A stretch of DNA of 64,000 nt. Origin: Salirhabdus sp. Marseille-P4669 (GTDB lineage: Bacteria; Bacillota; Bacilli; Bacillales; Alkalibacillaceae). Location of the stretch: positions 186,001-250,000 of the forward strand of contig NZ_OEQK01000002.1 in assembly GCF_900240405.1 (NCBI RefSeq), in the 5' to 3' direction. The translations under genes and the position numbers were made by a program. Each line of letters starts with the position of its first letter. Within the stretch, counting starts at the first letter, position 1. Positions 40,194 through 50,563 of the stretch are shown here, in pieces. The notes beneath the pieces were generated by a model that saw only the letters and a program-made list of their open reading frames with translations, made no database searches and had not been told where the DNA came from.

Positions 40194-41449
40194 TGCTTTA
40201 CCGCTTCCTTCATATCGATAATAATTTGGTCTATTTTCACATCTTTCTTAGCATACTCCTGAGTCACAGTTGAGTGTACTTTTGTTGGGAGCCCCCATAA
40301 TTTTATAAATCCTAGTGCTGCATTATGATCGAAGCTATCCTCTGGCTTGTAGGTTGCTAGATCGAAATCATACAAGGAATGTGCAGACATTCTTCCAACA
40401 ACATGGTGATGTCCTTTGTATAGTTTCACTTTTACTGTTCCAGAAACATATTTCTGTGTTTCCTCAATAAAGGATAGTAATGCATTTGTTAGCGGTGAAT
40501 ACCACAGACCATCATAAATGGTTTGCGCTAGTTTCTGTTCAATAGTTGGTTTAAACTGTGCAACTTCTCTTGGTAGTGTCAATGCTTCCAGCTCTTGATG
40601 GGCAGCAATTAAAGTTAATGCTGCAGGTGCTTCATATACCTCTCTTGATTTAATACCAACTAATCTATTTTCAACGTGGTCAATCCGTCCGACACCATGC
40701 TTTCCAGCAATTTTGTTAAGCGTTACGATTAATTCTTCTAACGGTAATGTTTCTCCGTTTAAAGAAATTGGTTTTCCTTGGTCAAAAGTTACTTGGACAA
40801 TTTCTGCTTCATTAGGTGCGTCAATGGGATCAACCGTTAACTCAAAGGCGTCTTTTGGTGGCTCAGCCCATGGATCTTCCAAAATTCCGCATTCATTACT
40901 ACGCCCCCATAAATTTTGATCGATACTATAAGGATTATCTAAATCTATTGGAATAGGGATCTGATGTTGTTTTGCATATGCAATTTCTTCGTCTCGGGAC
41001 ATTGCCCATTCACGAACAGGAGCTACAATTTTTAGGTTTGGATTTAATGCCGTAAACGCAACATCAAATCTAACTTGATCGTTTCCTTTCCCTGTACAGC
41101 CATGTGCAACAGCAACAGCTCCTTCTTTAGCAGCGATTTCTGTAAGTACTTTCGCAATAAGTGGACGAGACAAAGCGGAAATTAACGGATATTTACTTTC
41201 ATATAGTAAATTTGCCTTTAATGCCGGCAATACATAATCGTTAGCGAATAATGCCTTTGCATCCACTACGTAAGATTTAATTGCTCCTACATGGAGTGCC
41301 TTTTCCTTTACGAAATCAAGATCCTTTCCTTCTCCAACATCTAACGCCACTGCAATAACGTCATAATGGTATTGGTCCTGTAACCACTTAATGGCGACGG
41401 ATGTATCAAGACCTCCAGAATAAGCTAAAACGATTTTTTCTCTTGTCAA
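40190..41449 (-). CDS. argG: Argininosuccinate synthase
   Basis: Condenses citrulline with aspartate using ATP. The 419-residue protein starts at a TTG (41449) eight bases after GGGAGGAG; the N-terminus has the PP-loop [17 protein letters not shown], followed by [14 protein letters not shown] and [19 protein letters not shown]. It is first of the arginine operon, preceded by a promoter overlapped by two ARG-box-like sites. Confidence 0.96.
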   Translation of the reverse strand: MTREKIVLAYSGGLDTSVAIKWLQDQYHYDVIAVALDVGEGKDLDFVKEKALHVGAIKSYVVDAKALFANDYVLPALKANLLYESKYPLISALSRPLIAKVLTEIAAKEGAVAVAHGCTGKGNDQVRFDVAFTALNPNLKIVAPVREWAMSRDEEIAYAKQHQIPIPIDLDNPYSIDQNLWGRSNECGILEDPWAEPPKDAFELTVDPIDAPNEAEIVQVTFDQGKPISLNGETLPLEELIVTLNKIAGKHGVGRIDHVENRLVGIKSREVYEAPAALTLIAAHQELEALTLPREVAQFKPTIEQKLAQTIYDGLWYSPLTNALLSFIEETQKYVSGTVKVKLYKGHHHVVGRMSAHSLYDFDLATYKPEDSFDHNAALGFIKLWGLPTKVHSTVTQEYAKKDVKIDQIIIDMKEAVKQ

Positions 41450-41470
41450 TTAAATCTCCTCCCTTTTCAC

Positions 41471-41508
41471 AATGTATTTTTATTTACTGTTTTGTATTAT
41501 TATGCATA
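41471..41508 (-). promoter_or_regulatory. Tandem ARG-box-like operators before argG
   Basis: Two sites on the minus strand, at 41491-41508 (TATGCATAATAATACAAA) and 41471-41488 (AGTAAATAAAAATACATT). By hand alignment each matches the ArgR/AhrC ARG box consensus as I recall it (CATGAATAAAAATKCAAK) at 13 of 18 positions. The centres are 20 bp apart, so a hexamer could bind both on one face. The distal box covers the predicted -10 element, as expected for arginine repression. Confidence 0.6.
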
Positions 41509-41527
41509 AATGAATGAAGAGTTTCAA
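41499..41527 (-). promoter_or_regulatory. Promoter of the argGH-carAB-argF operon
   Basis: On the minus strand, TTGAAA (41522-41527), a 17-base spacer and CATAAT (41499-41504). Start near 41492, about 43 bases before the argG TTG. Confidence 0.55.
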
Positions 41528-41644
41528 TAGAAAATCAGAAAAAAACTTAAAAAATAAGCATTTTGTTTTACTTGAGAGAGGAGTTGTTTGTATTTTAATA
41601 CATGGGGTTGTATAAATGAGGGTGGGGGTATTAACGCTATGTAG

Positions 41645-41909
41645 GATAAACCTCCTTCTATTCTGCTCTGTTACCTTTAGCAAGCCCTATAAATAAAAAA
41701 ATGGGACAAAAGCATTTCGTCCCATTTATGAAATCGTGTTCTTTGTATTTTTTTATTTAAAGAAAAAGCGAAGTATTTTGCGGCAGCATTTTTAGCACGC
41801 ATTATCCAATAGATGAGTGAGAGCATTACTGCGAATTATAGATAAATACATATAATATAGCTCTATTAATTACAGCTCGTCCATCTATTTCTATTGAAGG
41901 AGGTTTATC
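41645..41909. repeat. 265-bp non-coding segment bounded by 14-bp inverted repeats
   Basis: GATAAACCTCCTTC at 41645-41658 is repeated exactly, inverted, at 41896-41909. The enclosed sequence has no open frame with a ribosome site and contains the rsfA terminator hairpin. The right repeat supplies the rsfA stop codon (TAA within GATAAACC). It resembles a small non-autonomous inverted-repeat element or its remnant, but no target duplication is visible at the ends; a local inverted duplication is the alternative. Confidence 0.4.
41692..41728 (-). terminator. Terminator downstream of rsfA
   Basis: On the minus strand, AAATGGGAC / GTCCCATTT with an 11-base loop, then TTTTTTATTTAT. It lies about 180 bases past the rsfA stop. 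Confidence 0.72.
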
Positions 41910-42588
41910 TCGCAACACGCTCTAGGTTGCCGTTTTTCTCCATACGAAATTGTTTTGGTTCACTATTATCATCGTCATCAAAAACGACCATTTTTCTTGC
42001 TTTATCCATAATGGACATAAGCACCTGATAGTCTTCTTCCATGGATTCGTATTTCTTTTCTAATTTCGCTAGTTTTTGCTGTAATTTTTCATTCTCATCT
42101 CGTAATAAATTATTATCTTGCTCTAATTTTGTCATTAGCGTTTGAGATTTATAGCTAGTTTCATATTCATTCTTAAATTCTTTCAAATAGGAGATAACCT
42201 CGTCAATAGAACGAAAGGAACCATTAGCTTGTGTTCGCGAAATTTGTCCAACACTTTCCATTACATTTGATTGGATTGTTGTAGATGATGTTGGAATTGG
42301 TGTTTGTTCATATGTTGGTGTAGGTCTTGGCGTATAACGTTGTTGATTCGCCATGGCACGTTTTTTTTCTTTTCTTTGACGTTTCGCAATCTCTATTGCT
42401 TTTTCATAACGTCTTCTAACCTCTGCATTCCAACGAAAGCCGCAAGCTGCAGCTGTTCTATTTAATTTGTCTCCAACTTCTTCAAAAGCTGTTAACTGCG
42501 TACTACCTTCACGAATATGTCTTAAAACTGTTTCGGCGAGTAGTAGATCGTCTTCGTGTGACCATGCATCTTGTCTTACTTTGGCCAT
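41905..42588 (-). CDS. rsfA: RsfA-family prespore transcription regulator
   Basis: RsfA modulates sigma-F-dependent genes in the forespore of B. subtilis. The 227-residue protein starts at 42588 (MAKVRQDAWSHEDDLLLAET) with AAAAGGAGTGG upstream. The N-terminus is a Myb/SANT-like DNA-binding domain (W-x-E-D-D-x-L-L; RTAAACGFRWNAEVRRRYEK, residues ~5-60). A Pro/Thr/Gln linker and a C-terminal coiled coil (about 130-195, EQDNNLLRDENEKLQQKLAK) follow. A GTTTA-15-CGATAACAA sequence upstream is a weak sigma-F/G promoter candidate. Its place beside rarA differs from B. subtilis. Other RsfA-family paralogues cannot be excluded. Confidence 0.82.
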   Translation of the reverse strand: MAKVRQDAWSHEDDLLLAETVLRHIREGSTQLTAFEEVGDKLNRTAAACGFRWNAEVRRRYEKAIEIAKRQRKEKKRAMANQQRYTPRPTPTYEQTPIPTSSTTIQSNVMESVGQISRTQANGSFRSIDEVISYLKEFKNEYETSYKSQTLMTKLEQDNNLLRDENEKLQQKLAKLEKKYESMEEDYQVLMSIMDKARKMVVFDDDDNSEPKQFRMEKNGNLERVAR

Positions 42589-42810
42589 AATTTCCACTCC
42601 TTTTTAATTGTGTTTAAAGTTTGTTATCGTAACAAAAAATGATATAAACATAGGAAAACAAAAGTATTATTAAGGTAAAAGGTTATAAATATACCATTTG
42701 TTTCTTTCGTTTCCTTCGTTTTAGCGGAAGCAAATCGTATGTACTTACGCTTTTTTAATAGTTTGTTAATGTTTATATCTATTATGGACAATTAAAAAGG
42801 AGCTTATACT

Positions 42811-44094
42811 CTATTTATTCTTTTTTTGTTGTTCTAAAATATTGGAATAGATTTTCTTTAAGGACGCCTCAAATTTACCAGTCTCTTTTGGTTGAAAGTA
42901 TTCTTTATTTTTAATAGAGTTTGGCAAATATTGCTGTACTACAAAACCTTGTTCATAATTGTGGGGATACTTATATTCCACTCCTCGCCCTAATGCTTTT
43001 GCTCCTTTATAATGAGCATCCTTTAAGTGCATTGGAATATCTCCTGATTTACCATCCCGTATATCCTGTAAGGCTTCATCTAACGCTTTATAGGCAGAAT
43101 TGGATTTAGGTGATAAACATAGTTCAATAACCGCAACAGACAATGGAATCCTTGCTTCTGGAAACCCAATACGTTCTGCAGCTTGGACGGCGAATAATGC
43201 TCTTGGCCCTGCTTGTGGGTTAGCTAGACCAATATCTTCATAAGCACAAACAACCATTCTTCTAGCAATGCTATCTAAATCACCAGCCTCTATTAAACGA
43301 CCTAAATAATGCAAAGCGGCATTTACGTCACTTCCACGAATCGATTTTTGAAAGGCAGATAAAACGTCATAGTGTGCATCTCCATCTTTATCATGGGAGA
43401 AGCTTTTTTTCTGCATACATTCTTCTGCAATCGTTAAATCAATGTTAATATCATCATTCGAATCTGGTTTCGTGCTCATTACTGCGAGCTCCAGTCCATT
43501 TAAAGAAGAGCGCAAATCACCATTGGAGGAATTCGCAAAATGGTCCAGTGCATCGTCTGTAATGTTTACCTTGTATTTTCCTAAGCCTAACGTTTCATCT
43601 TGTAAAGCATTAACAAGCCCGACTTTTACATCCTCCGGTTCTAATTTATGTAACTCAAATAAATGACATCTGCTTCGAATGGCAGGATTGATAGAGTGAT
43701 AAGGGTTGCTTGTAGTACAACCGATAAGTGTTAGTAAATTGCTTTCCAAATGTGGTAGTAGGAAATCCTGTTTTGCTTTATCCAATCGGTGAACCTCATC
43801 TAGTATTAATACTAATTGCCCTGAAAACTTTGCTTCTTCAACAGCGATTTCCATGTCTTTTTTCTTATCTACTACTGCATTCAAAAGCTTATAAGGAAGC
43901 TTTAAACTTTTGGCTATGGCCATTGCCATACTTGTTTTCCCTGTACCTGGAGGGCCGAATAAAATCATAGAAGAAAGCATATTCGCTTCTACCATTCTCC
44001 GAATCATTTTTCCTTCTCCAACTAAATGTTGCTGACCAATAATACCCTCCATATTTTGTGGGCGCATTCGATAAGCTAATGGTTTCCGACTCAA
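42811..44094 (-). CDS. rarA: Replication-associated recombination protein A (RarA/MgsA)
   Basis: An AAA+ ATPase acting at stalled replication forks. In this 427-residue protein Walker A is FGPPGTGKTSMAMAIA, Walker B LILDEVHRLDK, with the sensor GCTTSNPYHSINPAIRSR and C-terminal tetramerisation domain (SVAVIELCLSPKSNSAYKAL). The TTG start at 44094 follows AAAAAGGAGAC. B. subtilis yrvN lies in the same divergent arrangement with cymR. Confidence 0.95.
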   Translation of the reverse strand: MSRKPLAYRMRPQNMEGIIGQQHLVGEGKMIRRMVEANMLSSMILFGPPGTGKTSMAMAIAKSLKLPYKLLNAVVDKKKDMEIAVEEAKFSGQLVLILDEVHRLDKAKQDFLLPHLESNLLTLIGCTTSNPYHSINPAIRSRCHLFELHKLEPEDVKVGLVNALQDETLGLGKYKVNITDDALDHFANSSNGDLRSSLNGLELAVMSTKPDSNDDINIDLTIAEECMQKKSFSHDKDGDAHYDVLSAFQKSIRGSDVNAALHYLGRLIEAGDLDSIARRMVVCAYEDIGLANPQAGPRALFAVQAAERIGFPEARIPLSVAVIELCLSPKSNSAYKALDEALQDIRDGKSGDIPMHLKDAHYKGAKALGRGVEYKYPHNYEQGFVVQQYLPNSIKNKEYFQPKETGKFEASLKKIYSNILEQQKKNK

Positions 44095-44229
44095 TATTAT
44101 GTCTCCTTTTTCTTAACAATTGCTTTTTTATAATGAAACAGGATGCTTTTCTAGTTCCGAAATATCTATATTCTTTTCATACTTAAAGGGTAATCTTCGT
44201 GCCTTTAAAATGCAAGGGAGGAGTGTTCA

Positions 44230-44238
44230 TGCTATAAT
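44230..44238 (+). promoter_or_regulatory. Extended -10 promoter of cymR
   Basis: TG-C-TATAAT at 44230-44238, about 100 bases before the cymR GTG, without a clear -35. Confidence 0.5.
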
Positions 44239-44338
44239 ATCAGTTGTTGCTTATAGCGGATGTTAGAAAGAATGCGTATAATGGAAGTTTTTCATATAAT
44301 GAACAAAATGTTTTTAATGATTAAAGGGAGGCTAAGTA

Positions 44339-44767
44339 GTGAAAATTTCTACTAAAGGAAGATATGGTTTAACAATAATGATTGATCTTGCGAAATCATA
44401 TGATGCCAAAAAACCAATATCCTTAAAAAGTATTGCTACGGACCATAATTTATCAGAGCATTATTTAGAACAACTAATAGCTCCCCTACGTAATAATAGT
44501 CTCGTTAAAAGTGTGCGCGGTGCCCATGGTGGATATTTACTAACAAAGGACCCTACGAACATTACAGCAGGTGATGTTATACGGGTTTTGGAAGGACCAA
44601 TCACACCTGTTGAAGGAATAGAAGACGAAGAAGAACCAGCAAAACGTGATTTATGGTTGCGAATTAGGGATGCCGTAAAAGATGTGTTAGATACAACGAC
44701 ATTAGAGGATTTGGCAAACTACAAGGACGATGAAGACCGATTAGAGGGTTATATGTTTTATATTTAA
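44339..44767 (+). CDS. cymR: Cysteine metabolism repressor CymR (Rrf2 family)
   Basis: CymR represses sulfur-uptake and cysteine-synthesis genes, in complex with CysK in B. subtilis. The 142-residue protein has an N-terminal winged helix (MKISTKGRYGLTIMIDLAKS; LSEHYLEQLIAPLRNNSLVK; VRGAHGGYLL) and the C-terminal dimer segment RDLWLRIRDAVKDVLDTTTL. It contains no cysteine, so it cannot bind an Fe-S cluster as IscR does. The GTG at 44339 follows AAAGGGAGGC. It heads the cymR-desulfurase-mnmA run. Confidence 0.95.
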   Translation: MKISTKGRYGLTIMIDLAKSYDAKKPISLKSIATDHNLSEHYLEQLIAPLRNNSLVKSVRGAHGGYLLTKDPTNITAGDVIRVLEGPITPVEGIEDEEEPAKRDLWLRIRDAVKDVLDTTTLEDLANYKDDEDRLEGYMFYI

Positions 44768-44799
44768 TGGTCAATGTTATAAGAAAGAAGGGAACGTAC

Positions 44800-45942
44800 A
44801 TGAACCCAATTTATTTAGATCATGCTGCAACAACTCCAGTACACCCAGAGGTTGTTCAAGCGATGTTACCTATTTTAGAAAATGTATATGGGAATCCTTC
44901 AAGTATTCACTATTTCGGACGACAAGCTCGGAAAATTCTAGATGAAGCTAGGAGAACGATTGCCAGTAGCATAAATGCTCAAGATAAAGAAATAATTTTT
45001 ACCGCTGGTGGTACGGAGGCAGATAACTTAGCAATACTTGGTGTTGCCAAAAAATACAAGCATAAGGGTAAGCATATTATTACTACTTCCATTGAACATC
45101 ATGCTACTCTTCATACAGCCGAGTATTTAGAAAAGGAAGGATTTGAAGTAACCTATTTACCAGTGAATGAAAATGGTCAAATTTCGATAGACGACCTAGA
45201 AGCAAATTTGCGAGATGATACGATACTTGTATCCATTATGTATGTAAATAACGAAACTGGGGTTATACAACCAATTCAAGAAATTGGATTTATACTTGAA
45301 AACCACCAGGCTTTATTCCATACCGATGCGGTTCAAGCGTATGGGGTATTACCTATTGATGTTCAGCTTTTAGGGGTGGATTTACTCAGTGCATCTGCTC
45401 ATAAAATATATGGCCCAAAGGGAATTGGCTTTTTATATGCTAAGGAAGGCATTATGTTAGAGGCAATGCAGCATGGTGGTGAACAAGAACGAAAACGACG
45501 TGCAGGTACGGAAAACACTTCTGCAATTGCCGGCTTTCAAAAAGCGGTTGAGCTCGTTATGGAAGAGCGGAAAAAAAGAATGGAAACATATGTAGTCTAT
45601 CGTAAATTGTTTTTAGATACGTTATCGGACCAAGGAATACAGTATGAAATTAATGGGAATCCAGCGATTTCGATTCCTTCGACGATTAATCTGAGTTTTC
45701 CAGGTACAAATGTGGAAAGCTTACTAACGAATTTTGATTTAGCTGGTGTTGCAGCCTCAAGTGGCTCGGCATGTACGGCGGGTTCAGTGGATCCATCCCA
45801 TGTTTTGTCAGCGATGTATGGGTCAGATAACGAAAGAACGAAAAATTCGATTCGCTTTAGCTTCGGTATTGCGAATAACGAAGAAAACATAAAAGAAGCT
45901 GCATTAAAGGTAGCTTCTATTGTAAAGAGATTAACAAATTGA
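44800..45942 (+). CDS. Cysteine desulfurase (YrvO/IscS type)
   Basis: PLP enzyme that takes sulfur from cysteine; paired here with MnmA, it most likely supplies sulfur for s2U34 in tRNA. The 380-residue protein starts at ATG 44800 (MNPIYLDHAATTPVHPEVV); the upstream frame from 44767 lacks a ribosome site. The PLP lysine lies in LLSASAHKIYGPKGIGFLY and the catalytic cysteine in AASSGSACTAGSVDPSHVL (about residue 325). It ends 12 bases before mnmA, as yrvO-mnmA in B. subtilis. Confidence 0.95.
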   Translation: MNPIYLDHAATTPVHPEVVQAMLPILENVYGNPSSIHYFGRQARKILDEARRTIASSINAQDKEIIFTAGGTEADNLAILGVAKKYKHKGKHIITTSIEHHATLHTAEYLEKEGFEVTYLPVNENGQISIDDLEANLRDDTILVSIMYVNNETGVIQPIQEIGFILENHQALFHTDAVQAYGVLPIDVQLLGVDLLSASAHKIYGPKGIGFLYAKEGIMLEAMQHGGEQERKRRAGTENTSAIAGFQKAVELVMEERKKRMETYVVYRKLFLDTLSDQGIQYEINGNPAISIPSTINLSFPGTNVESLLTNFDLAGVAASSGSACTAGSVDPSHVLSAMYGSDNERTKNSIRFSFGIANNEENIKEAALKVASIVKRLTN

Positions 45943-47070
<1,128 letters not shown>

Positions 47071-47076
47071 ACAACA

Positions 47077-47117
47077 GGTCAGATGTGTACAACTTTGTAC
47101 ATTCTGGCCTTCCCTTT
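47077..47117 (+). terminator. Probable terminator after mnmA
   Basis: GGTCAGATGTGTACAA / TTGTACATTCTGGCC, a long stem with a tight loop, then TTCCCTTTT. Confidence 0.6.
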
Positions 47118-47153
47118 TGTTCAAACGATTAAACATAGTAAAGGATGAAAATA

Positions 47154-47819
47154 ATGAATAAAGTCGAGCAGGGAATAGAATTCATGCGTAATCAAAAGTA
47201 TGAAGAAGCGGCAAAGCTATTCACAGAAGCCATTGATGAAAATCCGAAAGATCCACTAGGGTTTATTAACTTTGGAAATTTATTATTACATGTACAGGAC
47301 TTCGAGAGAGCAACTATTTTTTTTCAGCGAGCATTAGAAATTGACCCTGAAATACCAGCAGCTCATTATGGGTTAGGGAATACATACTTTGAGCAAGAAA
47401 ACTTCCAGCTTGCACAAACACATTTTGAAAAAGCAATGAAGCTTGGATTGTCAACTAGTGATGTGTATTTTATGCTTGGAATGTGTATGGTGAATCAAGG
47501 AAATCCGAAATTGTCTTTACCATATTTACAACGAGCAGTAGAATTAAATAAAGAAGATGTAGATGCCGCATTTCAATACGGATTAGCATTAGCACAATCG
47601 GAACAAATCGATTTAGCAATGAATATCTTTAACGAAGTATTAGAGTTAGAAGAAAGTCATAGTGATGCTCATTATAATTTAGCCATTTGTTACTTATTTA
47701 AAGATGAAGCAAAAAAGGCAATCGAGCATTTTGATAAAGCGATTGAAATACAACCAGATCATGTATTAGCCCTAAATGGAAAAGAAAAAGTGGAACAAAT
47801 GATAAACGAGCGTTCTTAA
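47154..47819 (+). CDS. Tetratricopeptide-repeat protein (YrrB-like)
   Basis: The protein has 221 residues from ATG 47154, eight bases after AAGGA (ATG 47145 overlaps that site). It is almost wholly made of about six TPR helices pairs, for example EEAAKLFTEAIDENPKDPLG, FINFGNLLLHVQDFERATIF and AHYNLAICYLFKDEAKKAIE. TPR arrays bind partner proteins. B. subtilis YrrB lies in the same place between mnmA and recD2; no function is firmly known, though the locus suggests tRNA modification or sulfur partners. Soluble, no signal peptide. Confidence 0.88.
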   Translation: MNKVEQGIEFMRNQKYEEAAKLFTEAIDENPKDPLGFINFGNLLLHVQDFERATIFFQRALEIDPEIPAAHYGLGNTYFEQENFQLAQTHFEKAMKLGLSTSDVYFMLGMCMVNQGNPKLSLPYLQRAVELNKEDVDAAFQYGLALAQSEQIDLAMNIFNEVLELEESHSDAHYNLAICYLFKDEAKKAIEHFDKAIEIQPDHVLALNGKEKVEQMINERS

Positions 47820-47941
47820 TTAAAGCAAACGATTATTACGGACATTACTACCGATTATCCTTACGTCTCGAATCGCATTAGGAATGGAAATAAATCTATA
47901 TTAAGCTTAACTATACATATGAAATAAAGGAGTACAAGGCA

Positions 47942-50269
47942 ATGGAGCAAAAGCATGAGGAAAAGAAAGGATATATAAAAGGAAAGCTAAATCGTACTAT
48001 TTTTTATAATGCTGATGAAAAATTTTCTATTGCTAATGTACATATTTTGGATACAAACGAAGAAGTGGAAGAAAAAGAAATCGTTGTAAAAGGTTATTTC
48101 CTTCCACTAGAGCAAGATATAGAATATGTGTTTTTTGGGACGATTCAATACCACGCAAAATTCGGTAAACAGTACAATGTCCACACCTATACAAAAGATT
48201 TACCCAAAACGAAAGACAGTCTTATTCGATACTTATCAAGCGATCTTTTTCATGGTGTTGGGAAAAAGACAGCGGAAAAACTAGTGCACCAATTAGGTGA
48301 GAATGCAATTGATAAAATATTAAAAGATGAAACCATATTGGAGACGGTACCAAATTTCCCGAAAAATAAAATTGGGGAGTTTGTACAAATGCTTCGGGAG
48401 AATCAAGGTTTTGAACACGTGGTAATGGCACTAGCGGTGTATGGAATTGGTTTGCAATTAGCGCAAAAAATATACGATACGTTTCAAGAACAAACATTAA
48501 AACTACTAGAAGAAAATCCTTACTTATTTGTCTTTGAAATTGAAGGATTTGGGTTTAGGCGTGCTGATGAGATTGCCAAGAAAGTTGGTTTAGCGTTAGA
48601 CCATCCTGCTAGAATCCAAGCTGCATGTTTACATATTTTGAATAAATATTCCCAACTTGGTCATGTCTTTGGATATTTGACAACGGTATCCGAAGAAGTA
48701 CAACAGTTATTAAATGAATTTGAAAAAACGATTACACTTGACGAAGTAGTAGAGAAAATTTCCGATTTAGCAGAGGAAAAATATATTATTAAAGAGGATG
48801 ATCGGGTGTATTTGCCTTCCCTATACTTTTCAGAGGAAGGATTATCCTCGCAATTAAAACGAATCTCGGATATTCAGTTAACCAATGAGTTTTCTCAAGC
48901 AGAAATTATGAAGGTTCTTGGCGAAATAGAAGAGGATGAGGAACTTAGCTATGGAACAGAGCAATACGAGGCGATTGCAAAAGCGTTAAATTCTAAAATT
49001 ATGATTCTAACTGGCGGTCCAGGAACTGGGAAAACGACCGTTATTAAAGGGATAATTGGCGCTTACAATCGACTTCATAGTGGTAGAAAAAAGGATACAG
49101 AGGAAGGGGAAAAATCCCTTTTTGTATTAGCTGCCCCAACTGGAAGAGCAGCCAAACGGATGGCGGAAGCGACAGGAATAAAAGCACAAACTATTCATCG
49201 ACTTTTGGGATGGACAGGAGACGACGAATTTGAATATAATCACAGTCGCCAATTAAAGGGTGAGGTATTTATTATTGATGAGTTTTCTATGGTAGATATA
49301 TGGCTTGCTAATAAGTTGTTTCGGGCAATACCAAGTCACGCTCAAGTGATTATTGTAGGAGATGAAGATCAATTACCATCAGTAGGACCAGGGCAAGTAT
49401 TGTCTGATTTATTAGCTGCAAATATGTTGCCAATTAGTAGATTATCTGAAATATACCGGCAAAAGGAAGGCTCACGGATTATTGAGCTAGCCCATGAAAT
49501 TAAGAATAATAGTTGTGCAAAGGATTCCCTTCAGAAGGGAGAGGACTTCAGCTTTATCCCTTCTTCAGAAAAACAACTTCTCCAATTAATTCAAAACGTT
49601 GTAAAAATGGCAGTTGATAAGGGATATTTGCTAAAGGATATACAAGTCTTGGCTCCGATGTATCGATCAGATGTTGGCATTAATCGTTTGAATATGGAAC
49701 TACAGCAGCTCTTAAATCCACCTTCCAATCAAAAGAGGTCTATAAAGTTTAATGAGATCATTTTCAGGTCTGGCGATAAGGTAATTCAACTTGTCAATCA
49801 ACCTGAAAAAGGGGTTTATAATGGGGATATTGGAGAAATTGTTTCCATTCTACGCGCGGATGAGACAGAGGAGAATGTCGAGCAAGTAGTAGTAAATTTT
49901 GATGGTAGAGAAGTATACTTTGTCCGAAATGAGTTAAATCAATTAATGCATGCCTATTGTATTTCCATCCATAAATCACAAGGTAGTGAGTTTGATATAG
50001 TGATTATGCCGGTTATGCCTGCCTATCGTAGAATGTTAAAAAAGAATCTATTATACACCGCTATTACAAGAAGCAAAAGCTCTCTTATTATTTGTGGGCA
50101 TGCCCAATCCTTTCTACATGGTGTCCAAACTGAGGATTACAATGTACGGAATACAACGTTAACAAAAAGGTTGCAAATGATGTTCGATATAACCGAGAAC
50201 TCAACTAATGTTTTACCTTTGGAAGAAGAGGAAGAGGATACAGAAATATCCCCATACGATTTTATGTAA
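47942..50269 (+). CDS. recD2: ATP-dependent RecD2-type DNA helicase
   Basis: An SF1B 5'-3' helicase (YrrC) that limits replication-fork damage and is not part of RecBCD. The 775-residue protein begins with an OB-like and helix-hairpin-helix N-terminal part (LFHGVGKKTAEKLVHQLG; FEIEGFGFRRADEIAKKVG). The helicase core has Walker A ILTGGPGTGKTTVIKGI near residue 355, Walker B IDEFSMVD, motif III GDEDQLPSVGPGQVL, and motif VI LLYTAITRSKSSLIICG. The ATG follows AAAGGAG. Length fits the family. Confidence 0.96.
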   Translation: MEQKHEEKKGYIKGKLNRTIFYNADEKFSIANVHILDTNEEVEEKEIVVKGYFLPLEQDIEYVFFGTIQYHAKFGKQYNVHTYTKDLPKTKDSLIRYLSSDLFHGVGKKTAEKLVHQLGENAIDKILKDETILETVPNFPKNKIGEFVQMLRENQGFEHVVMALAVYGIGLQLAQKIYDTFQEQTLKLLEENPYLFVFEIEGFGFRRADEIAKKVGLALDHPARIQAACLHILNKYSQLGHVFGYLTTVSEEVQQLLNEFEKTITLDEVVEKISDLAEEKYIIKEDDRVYLPSLYFSEEGLSSQLKRISDIQLTNEFSQAEIMKVLGEIEEDEELSYGTEQYEAIAKALNSKIMILTGGPGTGKTTVIKGIIGAYNRLHSGRKKDTEEGEKSLFVLAAPTGRAAKRMAEATGIKAQTIHRLLGWTGDDEFEYNHSRQLKGEVFIIDEFSMVDIWLANKLFRAIPSHAQVIIVGDEDQLPSVGPGQVLSDLLAANMLPISRLSEIYRQKEGSRIIELAHEIKNNSCAKDSLQKGEDFSFIPSSEKQLLQLIQNVVKMAVDKGYLLKDIQVLAPMYRSDVGINRLNMELQQLLNPPSNQKRSIKFNEIIFRSGDKVIQLVNQPEKGVYNGDIGEIVSILRADETEENVEQVVVNFDGREVYFVRNELNQLMHAYCISIHKSQGSEFDIVIMPVMPAYRRMLKKNLLYTAITRSKSSLIICGHAQSFLHGVQTEDYNVRNTTLTKRLQMMFDITENSTNVLPLEEEEEDTEISPYDFM

Positions 50270-50353
50270 TAGTTTGTTCCTGCTATGTATAGATTGGGAA
50301 TCTATTGGACATTAATAGAATTAGTATAAACAGCTAGAAGGAGTTGCTAATTC

Positions 50354-50548
50354 ATGAATTGTCCAAATTGCCATAGTCATAATCTTGGGAAAATCGGTCA
50401 CCAGCAGTTCTATTGTTGGAACTGCTTAATTGAATTAAGCGTTCAAAATGGAAAAATTAATGTACATGAAGTAGAAGAGGATGGCTCGTTATCCTCTTTG
50501 GATGATTTGTTTAGTGACGAGGAATTATCAGTTGGGGAGTTAAACTAA
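50354..50548 (+). CDS. Mini zinc-ribbon protein with acidic tail
   Basis: The protein has 64 residues from ATG 50354 after AGAAGGAGTTG. A four-cysteine zinc ribbon (CPNCHSHNLG ... QQFYCWNCLIEL, C-x2-C-x15-C-x2-C, residues 3-25) is followed by a strongly acidic Ser/Leu-rich tail (VEEDGSLSSLDDLFSDEELS). Such a layout suggests a small binding partner of nucleic acid or of a basic protein, but I recognise no named family with certainty. It lies after recD2 and before a terminator, so it may be cotranscribed with recD2. Confidence 0.78.
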   Translation: MNCPNCHSHNLGKIGHQQFYCWNCLIELSVQNGKINVHEVEEDGSLSSLDDLFSDEELSVGELN

Positions 50549-50563
50549 CTAAATTTTTGTAAA

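Noticed and set aside
41891-41905. Strong plus-strand ribosome-site-like GAAGGAGGT at the end of rsfA
   Set aside because: No plus-strand frame follows; it is the right arm of the 14-bp inverted repeat.
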